Source of the DNA: Gari tellinella
Lineage: Eukaryota > Mollusca > Bivalvia > Cardiida > Psammobiidae
Length of the DNA stretch: 64,000 bases
Direction: 5' to 3'
Assembly: GCA_922989275.2 (NCBI GenBank)
Contig: OV277868.1
Location: 54,248,216-54,312,215 of the forward strand
Positions 1 through 10,711 of this stretch are shown piece after piece. The notes under the pieces are model-generated. The model was not told the DNA's origin and ran no database searches. It saw nothing but the letters and a program-made list of their open reading frames with translations. The translations under genes and the position numbers were made by a program. Position 1 is the first letter of the stretch; every line of letters starts with the position of its first letter.

Positions 1-497
1 GCAATGACGGCCATTGACGTCGCCCGCTGGTTCGGCTGCTGTCGAAAGACCAAACAGAGGCTTTCGACCCGGTACGATCAGACTCGGACTGTTCACAATC
101 GTTTTCACCTTGGTCACCCCGTTTTTCCTCCGTCAGAACTGACCACTACGGCACGTTAACGCACTTACGTCTACGTCATTTTCCAGCCACCGGAACGGCT
201 AGTGAACACGATGAGTCATCACAGACCTTTGTTATCGCGTGCAATCCAACGCTAAACCAATCAGTGCATGACGCCAATATTCTGGTCAAATTTGGACGAC
301 ACGTCACTGTGGTGCTAAGTTATCTGTCGTCACGACGTCATTTGAATTGGAGGCAAAGTGAATTGTACCAAGTTAATTTTACTGACGAATCTCGATTCAC
401 ACTTAGCAATGCAGATGGTAGACTACGCAAATCGATTACAATTAAGATTCAGCATTCAATATTTGACAAAGACCTCACAGCAAGAGTGAATGTCTGA
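1..497 (+). pseudogene. Tc1/mariner-type transposase relic
   Basis: Frame 1 from base 1 reads AMTAIDVARWFGCCRK, then LSTRYDQTRTVHNRF, the helix-turn-helix N-terminal region of Tc1-like transposases, and stops at 157-159. Reading resumes in frame 3 with LTHLRLRHFPATGTAS (about 156-203), and further on with NWRQ, then VNFTDESRFTLSNADGRLR (to about 430), the block holding the first catalytic Asp. Homology then fades, with a stop at 495-497. So it is frameshifted, lacks the rest of the DDE domain and is cut by the window edge. These elements cut and paste at TA. No terminal inverted repeat was found. The family call is from motif memory but fairly secure. Confidence 0.8.
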
Positions 498-1154
498 CGT
501 TCTCATTAAACGTTACGTTACGCCGTAGAAATGGAGAGTATATTGGTACAAACGGTGGCCGTACACGATATTAATCTTACTGAATACAACTTGGGACTTT
601 TTTACGAGAATTCAGTAATATCTAAACATTTTTTAAAAACCAAACATTTATTCAGATTTTTTATTTTGACCCCTACCAACTTCTTCATTACATCACTCGA
701 AAAGATTTTATCTCAGCAATATGAGATCAACTGATATGGATTCAAAAATGAATAAACTTCATTTTCTGTATCTTTTTTACTGCTATCAAACTTATAACTT
801 TCAAGAAAACTTTCCTTTAATAGGGTGGGACGTTTCTATTTTTGCTCAGTATACCTTGATACACATTCTCGATGGTTTAATCTTTTCATCGCCAAATTAG
901 ACCGTCTGATTCAATCTTTTTCCCGCCATAATACCGTCTGCTTTAATATTTTTGTCTGCAGTTTTGTTTCAAAGTCAGATTGTGGTACGATCGAAGAAGT
1001 ATCGATATGAGCACAATATTTTAGATCTTGGTCATACGTTGTGGCGTTCGATCTAGATCCACACTGTAAATTCTACATTAGTCGTCTATTGTGGTGAAAG
1101 GGTTGAACCAGACAGGCTTCATGATAAACTCTACTAAAGTTGAGACTCTATATA
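498..1154. other. Gene-free stretch with a degraded MITE arm
   Basis: No coding signal. Bases 925-1015 resemble the left arm of family C (CCGCCATAATACCGTCTGC, then GTTTCAAAGT), without its palindromic core. Confidence 0.4.
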
Positions 1155-1360
1155 CAGTAAAACCTCTCTATTACGACCACTAAATTTTGTTAATTATTAG
1201 GGTGTTTACGATAGGTGACCGCTTAAAGCAAGGTGACAGTGAAACAGAAAGCTCCTTTAGGAGCTTTCTGTTTCACTGTCACCTTGCTTTAAGCTGCCAC
1301 CTCTCTATTATACAATCAATTAGCCTTCGTTTTAGAGGTCGTAATAGCGAGGTTTTACTG
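1155..1360. mobile_element. Family P1 palindromic MITE, TA target
   Basis: Terminal inverted repeats CAGTAAAACCTCTCTATTAC and the matching GAGGTTTTACTG end, flanked by TA at 1153-1154 and 1361-1362. The core 1221-1294 is an almost perfect 74-bp palindrome (gamma-like, GCTTAAAGCAAGGTGACAGT). TA plus a CAGT terminus is typical of pogo/Tc1-mariner non-autonomous elements. About 206 bp, with no coding capacity. Confidence 0.85.
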
Positions 1361-1508
1361 TATGTTGAGTTACCGTAAGGTCTCTTTATTCATTATTCAG
1401 CAACCTGAGACTAATTACTGTTGAAACTCGCTTACCAGTAGCGTGTTCAGTTGCCACTGTTTGTGGCTTATGTTAGCAGTGTGTGCCCCATGTGCAGCGT
1501 GCAGAGTA

Positions 1509-1741
1509 CAGTAGAGAAAACGTTTTCTTGCTAAATAACCGCGTTTACGCTTAAACTATTATTTTCATTGCAAACAGTTTGGAGTCAGATCAGACGCCGG
1601 GTAATACGGCGTCTGATCAGGTTCCAAACTATTTGCCACTCAGAATAAAACTGGTAGTCAGAACTGTCAAAAAATTGTCATTTTCTATATTTCATTGCAA
1701 TACGTTTGCGTTTAAACGGAAAAACAACGTTTTCTCCATTG
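1509..1741. mobile_element. Family K MITE, TA target, alpha core
   Basis: Begins CAGTAGAGAAAACG after TA (1507-1508) and ends TTCTCCATTG before TA. The centre, about 1578-1635, is an alpha palindrome (GATCAGACGCC). The same shell recurs at 32068, 33429 and 48591. Confidence 0.75.
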
Positions 1742-2275
1742 TATTTTAGACCGGTAGCCAACTTGCAATGGATGGCCATCATCGGCCATCGATTGCTTTA
1801 CTGAACGCATTGCAGTATTTCAAAGGTTAAATATTATTCTATAACTCGATCTCGTTTAAGTCAAACATACACGTTTTTCAAAGTTAAAACGTGGCTGAGC
1901 CACGTTTAAAACTTTAAAATATGGGAATGTTTGATATAAAGCTAGTTCGAATTATCGAGTTTCGACTACTACAATATACAACTGTAAGTTCCTGGGTAAT
2001 GGTAAAACGTCATTATGGCGTAATGTTTTCGTTGTCGAAAAATCCTAATTCATCCTGCATGGTAGTATCAATCAAATAACAATATTTCACATTATAGCTA
2101 ACTAGCTATGGATTAAAAAGAATTCTCTGAAAGAACTGTTTAGAATGTGTCGACAGATTTGGTGTAATTTGTCACGTTTTCTCATTTTCCTCTAGAAAAT
2201 ATATGAAAACTAAAGTGCATTTTAACCGCAAACGACCTTTACCCAACGAGGTGGAATACTGCAATTTTTGCTACT
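1742..2275. repeat. Unassigned sequence with imperfect inverted repeat 1861-1934
   Basis: TCAAACAT (1861-1868) pairs with ATGTTTGA (1927-1934) around the centre ACGTGGCTGAGCCACGT (1889-1905). This may be an old palindromic MITE. No gene seen. Confidence 0.45.
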
Positions 2276-2489
2276 TTAACCCTTTGCCTGCTGGTCGCGA
2301 CTTTAATGATTTTTGCAAACAGCTTGGATCCAGATCAAACGCCGCGTAACGCGGCGTCTGATCTGGATCCAAACTGTTTGACACTCATCTTAAGGTTTCT
2401 TCACCTAAAAAAATGTTTGAATCTAGATTTAGATGTTTTTGCAGAAGACAATTTCGAAGCAGTCGATATTACCGCAGGATAAGGGTTAA
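2276..2489. mobile_element. Family C MITE (TTAA), alpha core
   Basis: TTAA at both ends (2276-2279, 2486-2489), termini CCCTTTGCC and GGATAAGGG. The central palindrome, about 2320-2382, has GATCAAACGCCGCG arms. The right arm carries decayed CGTCTGC-like subterminal sequence. Confidence 0.75.
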
Positions 2490-2507
2490 TAATGCCGATT
2501 GCAAATC

Positions 2508-2692
2508 TTAACCCTTTAACTCTCAATGACAGTTTAAGTATTCTTGTCTGCAAGACACGTTTCAAAGTTAGATTTAAGTTTGTATGACCTAAAAATATCG
2601 ACGAGAGTGTCACTCAGTCTGGCGTCTGATCAGGATCCAAACAGTTTGAAAACGAGCGTTTTAATAGCGTCAGTGAGAGTGAAAGGGGTTAG
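2508..2692. mobile_element. Family C MITE, decayed
   Basis: Starts TTAACCCTTTAACTCTCA and ends GAGTGAAAGGGGTTAG. The right palindrome arm (GGCGTCTGATCAGGATCCAA) is present; the left arm is mostly lost. Confidence 0.6.
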
Positions 2693-2898
2693 AACAAGTT
2701 TTAATATCATGTTGTTAAGCACAATAATCTATGATTTAATGCATATTCCTCATCAATAAGGACTTGTCAATATAAATAATTAATCCTAAATTTGTATTAC
2801 GCTCGTATATTCATAGTGTTCTACTAGTGAAACATCGTTTAAAACCTTTACTACCATGCAATATTTGAAACATGTAATATTTGTTTTGAAAGGAATGT

Positions 2899-3127
2899 TT
2901 AAACCTTTCACTCTCGATGACGCCTTAAAACGCGTTTGCAAACAATTTGGGTCATGGTAAGACGCCGCGTTACCCAAACTGTTTGACACTATTATCGATA
3001 TCTATTAGTTCATACAACATTAAATTTAACTTTGAAACGTGTCTTGCAGACAACAAAACTGTAACAGACGACAATAAAGCGGCGAAGGGGTAAAAATCTC
3101 CCGAATAATTTGATCATGAAAGGGTTA
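2899..3127. mobile_element. Family C MITE, decayed
   Basis: Starts TTAAACCTTTCACTCTCGATG and ends near GAAAGGGTTA. It keeps the GACGCCGCGTTA core centre. The distal end (ATTTGATCATGAAAGGGTTA) matches the copy ending at 55510. Confidence 0.55.
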
Positions 3128-3237
3128 CCAAACCACTATCGATATATAAATCTCAGACAGCTTGGATCCTGATAAACATCATGTAACTCAAAGTATTGCT
3201 TGTAGATTCATGTTCCTGTCAAATCAAGATACATATG

Positions 3238-3405
3238 CAATAAAACTTCTCTATTATGACCACTAAATTGTGGTAATTATTAGGTGTTTACAACAGTTCC
3301 TTTAGCAGCTTTCTGGTTTACTGCCACTTTGCTTTAAGCTGTCACCTGTCTTTTACACAATCAATTAGCCTTCGTTGTAGTGGTCGTTACACTAATGTTT
3401 TACTG
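3238..3405. mobile_element. Family P1 MITE, decayed and shortened
   Basis: CAATAAAACTTCTCTATTAT at the left and GTTTTACTG at the right. Internal AGCTTTCTGG and CACTTTGCTTTAAGC match the right arm of the P1 core; the left arm is deleted. Confidence 0.65.
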
Positions 3406-3467
3406 TGTTGATAAACAGTATATGTTTTAGCATATTATTTTCTTTGCGATAAATCGTACCATTACAG

Positions 3468-3713
3468 TTAACCCTTTCACTGTCAAATTTTCGTGAGCTT
3501 TTTACACCTTCACCGCCATATATTGTCTGTTTCAATTTTTTTTGTTTGCAAGATCGTTTCAAAGTAAGATTCAATGTAGTATTAGTTAAAACATATCGAT
3601 ACAAGTGTCAAACAGTTTGGATCTTGATCAGACGCCGCGTCACGCGGCGTCTGATCAGGATCCAAACTGATTGCAATCGCACTTTAAAGCGTCATTGAGA
3701 GTGAAAGGGTTAA
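3468..3713. mobile_element. Family C MITE, well preserved
   Basis: TTAA at 3468-3471 and 3710-3713, termini CCCTTTCACTGTCA and GAGAGTGAAAGGG. The alpha palindrome, about 3609-3674, is almost perfect and very CpG-rich at its centre (GACGCCGCG). A good type copy for the family. Confidence 0.85.
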
Positions 3714-3984
3714 AAGTACATTATTATTTTCTATACAAGCCATTCAACCACATTCAATTCGATTCCAGGAAATGTTCCCTTGTGACTATCCCGTTATTGA
3801 TAATGTCAAATAAACAATTTTGTATCTTGTTAGTGCGTAGGATTTAAATGCGTATAAACTATATTCGTTATATTGCACATACTTCATCTAAAAGAGAACT
3901 TGTGAAAACTCTTACAAATTGTTTAATGTAGATGAGACGCCTTGCAGCTCGGTATCTCGTCTAAATACAAACTGTTTGACCCTA

Positions 3985-4318
3985 CAGTTCTCCCTCCCTA
4001 CAACGGCCCTCCGAACAACACGTCCCTCCTTACAACAATGCTTTCTGCCGTTCCCCAAACAAGATCATTATGTTATCATCTAACGCTTTCACTGCTGCAA
4101 TACAGTCTGCTTAAAATTGTCGTCTGCTGGGGTTTTTTTTAAACGAATGACAAACAGTTTGAACCTAGACCAGACGCCGCTTGACGCGGCGTCTAGTCTA
4201 GTTTCAAACTGTTTGCAAATGTATTCCAAGGTGATTAATGTTCCATTCCAACAAAACTCCATCCGTACAACACACACAATCTTTGTCTCCCGTTTGGTGT
4301 TGTAGAGAGGGGTTACTG
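3985..4318. mobile_element. Family P3 element, TA target, containing an alpha palindrome
   Basis: CAGTTCTCCCTCCC at 3985 follows TA (3983-3984), and GAGGGGTTACTG ends at 4318 before TA. The interior holds an alpha palindrome, about 4151-4219 (CAGACGCCGCTTGACGCGGC). Bases 4000-4055 (ACAACGGCCCTCCGAAC, CCTCCTTACAACAATGCTT) match the satellite monomer that starts 300 bp downstream, which makes this element a candidate source of the satellite. Confidence 0.65.
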
Positions 4319-4385
4319 TACACTCCTGGGATATGTGCTGAAAGAAAATGCAGATAAATCAACTCTGAGAAATATTGCAATCTTA

Positions 4386-4627
4386 CAGTGATCCCTCCCA
4401 ACAACGGCTCACTGCACAACAATTCCCTCCTTACAACGACCATTGTCGCAGTTGTCTAAACAGGACAATTATGACCAACCTATTCCTGACTGCAATGTCG
4501 TCTGCTTAAACTATCGACTGCTAATTTTTCTCAAAGTAACATAATTGATATTTTGACAGAAAAAACTAAATGACGAGTAACGAGATTTACGCGACGTCTG
4601 ATCTGTATTTAAGCTGTTTGTAAATTT
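4386..4627. mobile_element. Second P3-type arm abutting the satellite
   Basis: CAGTGATCCCTCCCAACAAC begins after TA at 4384-4385, then CGGCTCACTGCACAACAATT, again close to the satellite monomer. Alpha-core remnants (GCGACGTCTGATCTG) precede the array. No right terminus is visible before the array. Confidence 0.5.
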
Positions 4628-7600
4628 CCCTCCCTATACTCCCTATAACGACTCCCTTAACAATGCTTCCCGCTGTTCCTCAGTGCTCTCTCCCAAAAAG
4701 GGCTATATGAACAACGGTCCCTCCTTACAACAACGCTAACCGCTGTTCCTCAGTGCTCCCTCCCAAAAACGACTTTATGAACAACGGTCCCCTCCTTACA
4801 ACAATGCTTCCCGCTGTTCCTCAGTGCTCTCTCCCCAAAACGGCTCTATGAACAACGGTCCCCTCCTTACAACAATGCTTCCCGCTGTTCCTCAGTGCTC
4901 TCTCCCAAAAACGGCTCTATCAACAACGGTCCCCTCCTTACAACAATGCTTCCCGCTGTTCCTCGATGCTCTCTCCCATAAACGGCTCTATGAACAACGG
5001 TCCCCTCCTTACAACAACGCTTCCCGCTGTTCCTCGGTGCTCTCTCCCCAAAACGGCTATATGAACAACGGTCCCCTCCTTACAACAATGCTTCCCGCTG
5101 TTCCTCGGTGCTCTCTCCCCAAAACGGCTCTATGAACAACGGTTCCCTCCTTACAACAATGCTTACCGCTGTTCCTCAGTGCTCTCTCCCAAAGACGGCC
5201 CTCTGAACAACGGTTCCCTACTAACAACAACGCTAACCGCTATTCCTCAGTGCTCTCTCCCCAAAATGGCCCTCTGAACAACGGTTCCTTCCTTAAAACA
5301 ACGCTTACCACTGTTCCTCAGTGCTCCCTCCCAAAAACGGCCCTCTGAACAACGGTAACCTCCTTACAACAACGCTAACGGCTGTTCCTCAGTGCTCTCT
5401 CCCCAAAACGGCTCTATGAACAACGGTTCCCTCCTTACAACAATGCTTACCGCTGTTCCTCAGTGCTCTCTCCCAATAACGACTATATGAACAACGGTTC
5501 CCTCCTTACAACAATGCTTCTCGCTGTTTCTCAGTGCCCCCTCCCAACAACGGCTATATGAACAACGGTTCCCTCCTTACAACAATGCTTACCGCTGTTC
5601 CTCAGTGCTCTCTCCCCAAAACGGCTCTATGAACAACGGTCCCCTCCTTACAACAACGCTTCCCGCTGTTCCTCAGTGCTCTCTCCCAAAAACGGCTCTA
5701 TCAACAACGGTCCCCTCCTTACAACAATGCTTCCCGCTGTTCCTCAGTGCTCCCTTCCAAAAACGGCCCTCTGAACAACGGCTCCCTCCTTACAACAACG
5801 CTAACCGCTGTTCTTCAGTGCTCCCTCTCAAAAAAGGCTCTATGCACAACGGTTCCCTCCTTACAACAATGCTAACCGCTGTTCCTCAGTGCTCTCTCCA
5901 AACAACGGCTCTATGAACAACGGTTCCCTCCTTACAACAATGCTTACCGCTGTTCCTTAGTGCTCCCTCCAAAAAACGGCTCTATGAACAACGGTTCCCT
6001 ACATACAACAATGCTTTCCGCTGTTCCTCAGTGCTCTCTCCCAAAACGGCCCTATGAACAACGGTTCCCTCCTAACAACAACGCTTCTCGCTGTTCATCA
6101 GTGCTCTCTCCCAAAAACGGCCCTCTGAACAACGGTTCCCTCCTTACAACAATGCTTCCCGCTGTTCATCAGTGCTCCCTCCCAAAAACGGCTGTATAAA
6201 CAACGGTTCCCTCCTAACAACAATGCTTCCCGCTGTTCATCAGTGCTCCCTCCCAAAACGGCTATATGAACAACAGTTCCCTCCTTACAACAACGCTAAC
6301 CGCTGTTCCTCAGTGCTCCCTCCCAACAACGGCTCTATGAACAACGGTTCCCTCCTTACAACAATGCTTACCGCTGTTCCTCAGTGCCCTCTCCAAACAA
6401 CGGCTCTATGAACAACGGTCCCTCCTTACAACAATGCTTCCCGCTGTTCTTCAGTGCCCCCTCCCAAAAACGGCTCTATGAACAACGGTTCCCTCCTTAC
6501 AACAATGCTTCCCGCTGCTCCTCAGTGCTCTCTCCAAAAAAGGGCTCTATGAACATCGGTTCCCTCCTTACAACAATGATTCCCGCTGTTCATCAGTGCC
6601 CCCTCCCAACAACGGCTATATGAACAACGGTTCCCTCCTTACAACAATGCTTCCCGCTGTTCATCAGTGCCCCCTCCCAACAACGGCTCTATGAACAACG
6701 GTTCCCTCCTTACAACAATGCTTCCCGCTGCTCCTCAGTGCTCTCTCCAAAAAAGGGCTCTATGAACATCGGTTCCCTCCTTACAACAATGATTCCCGCT
6801 GTTCCTCAGTGCTCTCCCCAACAACGACTATATGAACAACGGTTCCCTCCTTACAACAATGCTTCCCGCTGCTCCTCAGTGCTCTCTCCAAAAAAGGGCT
6901 CTATGAACATCGGTTCCCTCCTTACAACAATGAATCCCGCTGTTCCTCAGTGCTCTCCCCAACAACGACTATATGAACATCGGTTCCCTCCTTACAACAA
7001 TGCTAACCGCTGTTCCTCAGTGCTCCCTCCCAAAAACGGCCCTCTGAACAACGGTTCCCTCCTGACAACAATGCTTCCCGCTGTTCATCAGTGCTTCTCC
7101 CAAAACGGCTATATGAACAACAGTTCCCTCCTTACAACAACGCTAATCGCTGTTCCTCAGTGCTCCCTCCCAACAACGACTCTATGAACAACGGTTCCCT
7201 CCTTACAACAATGCTTCCCGCTGTTCTTCAGTGCCCCCTCCTAAAAACGGCTTTATGAACAACGGTCCCTCCTTACAACAATGCTTCCCGCTGTTCTTCA
7301 GTGCTCTCTCCCAACAACGACTATATGAACAACGGTTCCCTCCTTATTACAATGCTTCCCGCTGTTCCTCAGTGCTCTCTCCCAAAAACGGCTATATGAA
7401 CAACGGTCCCTCCTTACAACAATGCTTCCCGCTGTTCCTCAGTGCTCTCTCCAAACAACGGCTCTATTAACAACGGTTCCCTCCTTACAACAATGCTTCC
7501 CGCTGTTCCTCAGTGCTCTCTCCAAACAACGGCTCTATGAACAACGGTCCCCTCCTTACAACAATGCTTCCCGCTGTTCCTCGGTGCTCTCTCCCAAAAA

Positions 7601-8070
7601 CGGCCCTCTGAACAACGGTTCCCTCCTTACAAAAATGCTTACCGCTGTTCCTCAGTGCTCTCTCCCAAAAACGGCTCTATCAACAACGGTTCCCTCCTTA
7701 CAGCAACGCTAACCGCTGTTCCTCAGTGCTCCCTCCCAAAAACGGCTCTATGAACAACGGTTCCCTCCTTACAACAACGCTTACCGCTGTTCCTCAGTGC
7801 TCCCTCCCAAAAACGGCTATATGAACAACGGTTCCCTCCTTACAACAACGCTTACCACTGTTCCTCAGGGCTCCCTCCCAAAAACGGCTATATGAACAAC
7901 GATTCCCTCCTTACAACAACGCTAACCGCTGTTCCTCAGTGCCCCCTCTCAAAATAGGCTCAATGAACAACGGTTTCCTCCTTAAAAAAACGCTTACCAC
8001 TGTTCCTCAGTGCTCTCTCCCAAAAACAGCTCTATGCACAACGGTTCCCTCCTTACAACAATGCTTACCA
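4628..8070. repeat. 71-bp satellite, block 1
   Basis: Head-to-tail monomers of about 71 bp (pieces: CCTCAGTGCTCTCTCCCAAA, ACGGCTCTATGAACAACGG, TTCCCTCCTTACAACAATGC, TTCCCGCTGTT). Monomers differ by a few substitutions and some are 69-72 bp. Since 71 is not a multiple of 3, each strand runs through all three frames and meets a stop about every three monomers. The open frames here are therefore by-products, not genes. Confidence 0.95.
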
Positions 8071-8245
8071 AAATTGAAAAGTAATTTAATTGCCATAGAG
8101 AAAACTCCCTATGCACAAAACAAGTGCAAACAACTTCTCTAAGTAAACAGAGGTATACTTTTAAACCTAATCCAATCAAACATGACCAATCCTGTGGATG
8201 CTACGCGAAAAAACATCCACAACATTGTTCATGTGAAGCCCGCCA
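8071..8245. other. Non-satellite spacer, duplicated at 13696-13870
   Basis: No gene. The sequence from AAATTGAAAAGTAATTTAAT to GAAGCCCGCCA is repeated almost unchanged at 13696-13870, so it marks the right edge of the large duplication. Confidence 0.7.
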
Positions 8246-8497
8246 TTAACCCTTTACCTGATAGCCTAGTTATAATATTGAAGATAGATGACTACTTAAA
8301 GCAGGTTGAAAGTAAAGCAGAATGCGCCCTAAGGCGCATTCTGCTTTACTTTCAGCCTGCTTTAAGCTATTACCAGCTAGAATAAGGAAAGTATTAAATA
8401 TGACACATATTCAGTACGGTTTATATTGGAACTATTTTCTTCAGCGGATGAATAAAATACATGTGCTAAAAATCGCTTCTATCAGGGAAAGGGTTAA
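8246..8497 (+). mobile_element. Family A MITE
   Basis: TTAA at 8246-8249 and 8494-8497. Near-perfect gamma palindrome at about 8296-8368 (AAAGTAAAGCAGAATGCGCC). The second block's duplication junction falls inside this element's left terminus. Confidence 0.85.
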
Positions 8498-8676
8498 GCG
8501 GACAAATACATGTGAGAATTACCTTAAATTTCCTGTCAAACCATCTGTTCTCCTGAGGCCAACAAGCATAGGCAGAAGGTAAAACTTTAAAGCTCAAAGA
8601 AAGCAAATCATTAATCATCAGAAATCTGTGATATTTACACCAGTATGAGCAGCTAAATCTCAACTCTATATGGACT
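8498..8676. other. Gene-free; possible 3' flank of the Gypsy element
   Basis: On the minus strand this lies just downstream of the integrase reading frame. A long terminal repeat would be expected here, but no second copy and no clear TG...CA boundaries or polypurine tract were identified. Confidence 0.3.
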
Positions 8677-9279
8677 CTATTTACAATCCCAATCTGAATT
8701 CATCCAACTGGGTTTCTTTCTTTCTCGTCTCGATCTAAAGCGACCCGCCAAAGGACCCAAATCATGCCTAACAGGGACTTGTGACTGAGGACTTGTAGGG
8801 GGTCGACTATGCGACTGCGGACTTGCAAGAGACTGACTATGCGACTGCGGACTGACAGGAGACTGACTATGCGACTGCGGACTTGCAGGAGACCAACTAT
8901 GCGACGGCGGTCTTGCAGGAGACTGACTATGCGACTGCGGACTTGCAGGAGACTGACTATGCGACTGCGGACTTGCAGGAGACTGACTACGTGTCTGCGG
9001 ACTCGCAGGAGATGGACTACGTGACCGCGGACTCGCAGGAGACGCGCTATCCAACTGCGTACTCGCAGGAGACGCACTATCCAACTGCGGATTTGCAGGA
9101 GACGCACTATCCAACTGCGGACTTGCAGGAGTTTGTCGATGAGGCTCATCTTTCGATGGCAAAGCCATGAACGGCAGGAGGTGATTCCGGTGAAGGGTCT
9201 TCATACCACCACGTCCATGTTCCCTTCTCACCCGGTAAACCGGAATATGGAGATGTGGTTGATCCACTACCAGAAAAAC
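8677..9279 (-). pseudogene. Ty3/Gypsy integrase C-terminus with Ser/Pro-rich repeat tail
   Basis: In the same frame as the integrase upstream, separated from it only by the TAA at 9280-9282. It begins VFLVVDQPHLHIPVYRVRRE, then TLHRNHLLP, the C-terminal block common in metazoan Gypsy integrases. About 12 imperfect copies of a 10-residue motif follow (SQSPASPQSH and variants), then a basic end (GRFRSRRERKKP) and a stop. The Ser/Pro tail is not a standard integrase domain; it may be a lineage-specific tail or an expanded minisatellite. Not expected to be expressed as part of pol unless the stop is read through. Confidence 0.8.
8790..9150. repeat. 30-bp in-frame minisatellite in the Gypsy tail
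   Basis: The unit of about 30 bp (pieces GACTGACTATGCGACTGCGG, ACTTGCAGGA) is repeated about 12 times. It keeps the minus-strand frame open and encodes the Ser/Pro decapeptide. Units near 9040-9150 share a variant (ACGCACTATCCAACTGCGG). Confidence 0.9.
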
Positions 9280-10711
9280 TTACTTCTGCCACTTGTCAGC
9301 TAATTTGCACTTTCCACGAGTGCCCATATTCCGTATAAGGACCCTGTCCCTAACCTCTAACCTAGCGTTCCGTACCCTGAGATCATACAACTTCTTATGC
9401 CGCTGGGACTGCTTCCTTGCTTCCCTTGTTGCCACCTTGTAAGCGAAATCCAGGCGCTTCTTAAGATCGGAAACGTAGTTAGTGTGGTTCTTGTGGGTTA
9501 CTACATCGGGTTCCAATCCCAAGAAAGCATCAATCGCCAAACGAGGGAGACGGCCAAACATTAAGTAGTGCGGTGAAAGTCCAGTGCTCTCGTGTCTGGT
9601 GGAGTTGTAAGCATAAACAAGTGCTGGCACATATGCTCGCCTGTTCTGCTTCTGGACGTCTTCCAAGGTGCCGAGCATATTCATTAATGTACGATTAAAT
9701 CGTTCGGGCATCCCATTACCCTGAGGGTGGTATGGTGTGGTACGGGACTGGTCAACCTGAGAAATCTCGTAGAGCTCCTTAATAACCGCGCTGACGAAGT
9801 TGCGTCCTTGGTCACTATGTAACCGAGAAGGAAAACCGTAATGGCGAACAAAGCGCTCAAACAGAACCTTGGCAGTGGTATTAGCGGACTGGCTTTTCGT
9901 AGGGATGGCCTGAGCAAATCTTGTGAAATGATCCGTGATCACAAGCACATTCTCAAATCCTCCTGAAGACATCTCCAATGAAAGAAAATCCATACAGACA
10001 AGCTGAAGTGGATATGTAGATTCAACAGGAACAAGATCTGCTGCAGTCCTCACCTTGGTTTTCCTACAGATACACCTAGGACATTCTCTGATCCTTCGAT
10101 CAACGAAATTATCCATCTGCGGCCAATACACACGAGATCTAAATAGTGAGAGAGTACGATCCCTGCCCTGATGTCCAGCCTCTTCATGCAATCCTGAAAA
10201 TGCAATATTCCTGAATGGTTCTGGAAGGACCAACTGAACTGTGGGATGACCACGACAAGAACCTTTACGATACAGAACATCGTTCCTTAAGAATAGATTT
10301 CCCCATTCCCGCAGGAACGAACGAACAACCTCTGACTCCATAGCTGTCTGACGACTTGTGAGCTTGTGACCTGCGATATCTGAATCGGATTGCTGTTCCT
10401 TCAGCCAATCTATGTCACTGAGAATAGAACCAAGATCTGGACCATCATCCACCATCACAGCATCATGATTCAATGAAAGACATTCAACAGAAGGAGCCTG
10501 CTCTACTTTGACTAGATGATACTGCATGAGAGCTTTCAAAACATCTGGAAAGACAACAGTTTCCTCCGAAGGGTTTCCAGCATGAGCCTGTTTAACGCTA
10601 TCAAGACGAGATAGAGTATCAGCACCAACGTTCTGCTTGCCAGCACGATACTTAATCGAAAAATTGTACGTGGCAAGAGATGCCAACCAACGATGAGACA
10701 CAGCATCGAGC
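9280..10711 (-). pseudogene. Ty3/Gypsy pol fragment: RNase H end and integrase
   Basis: A 473-residue open frame. Residues 1-33 are the end of RNase H (SHRWLASLATYNF, then ADTLSRL). Residues 172-210 form the HHCC zinc-binding domain (H172, H177, C207, C210). The integrase core has D238, D297 and E333, giving the canonical 35-residue D-E spacing. All key residues are present, so the domain looks young. The fragment is 5'-truncated: at about 10711 the coding sequence stops abruptly in satellite, so protease, reverse transcriptase, gag and the upstream repeat are missing. An in-frame stop at 9280-9282 separates it from its C-terminal part. It copies nothing by itself. Confidence 0.92.

Noticed and set aside
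4824..7712. Long repetitive open frames in the satellite (up to 173 codons) as a repetitive protein
   Set aside because: The monomer is 71 bp, so the frame rotates every unit and any long run reads all three frames. Stops recur about every three units and no start context or domain is seen.
8498..8676. Gypsy long terminal repeat
   Set aside because: No second copy, no clear ends and only about 180 bp available; cannot be supported.
8809..9170. Plus-strand Arg/Thr-rich and Ala/Thr-rich open frames
   Set aside because: They are antisense readings of the 30-bp repeat in the Gypsy tail.
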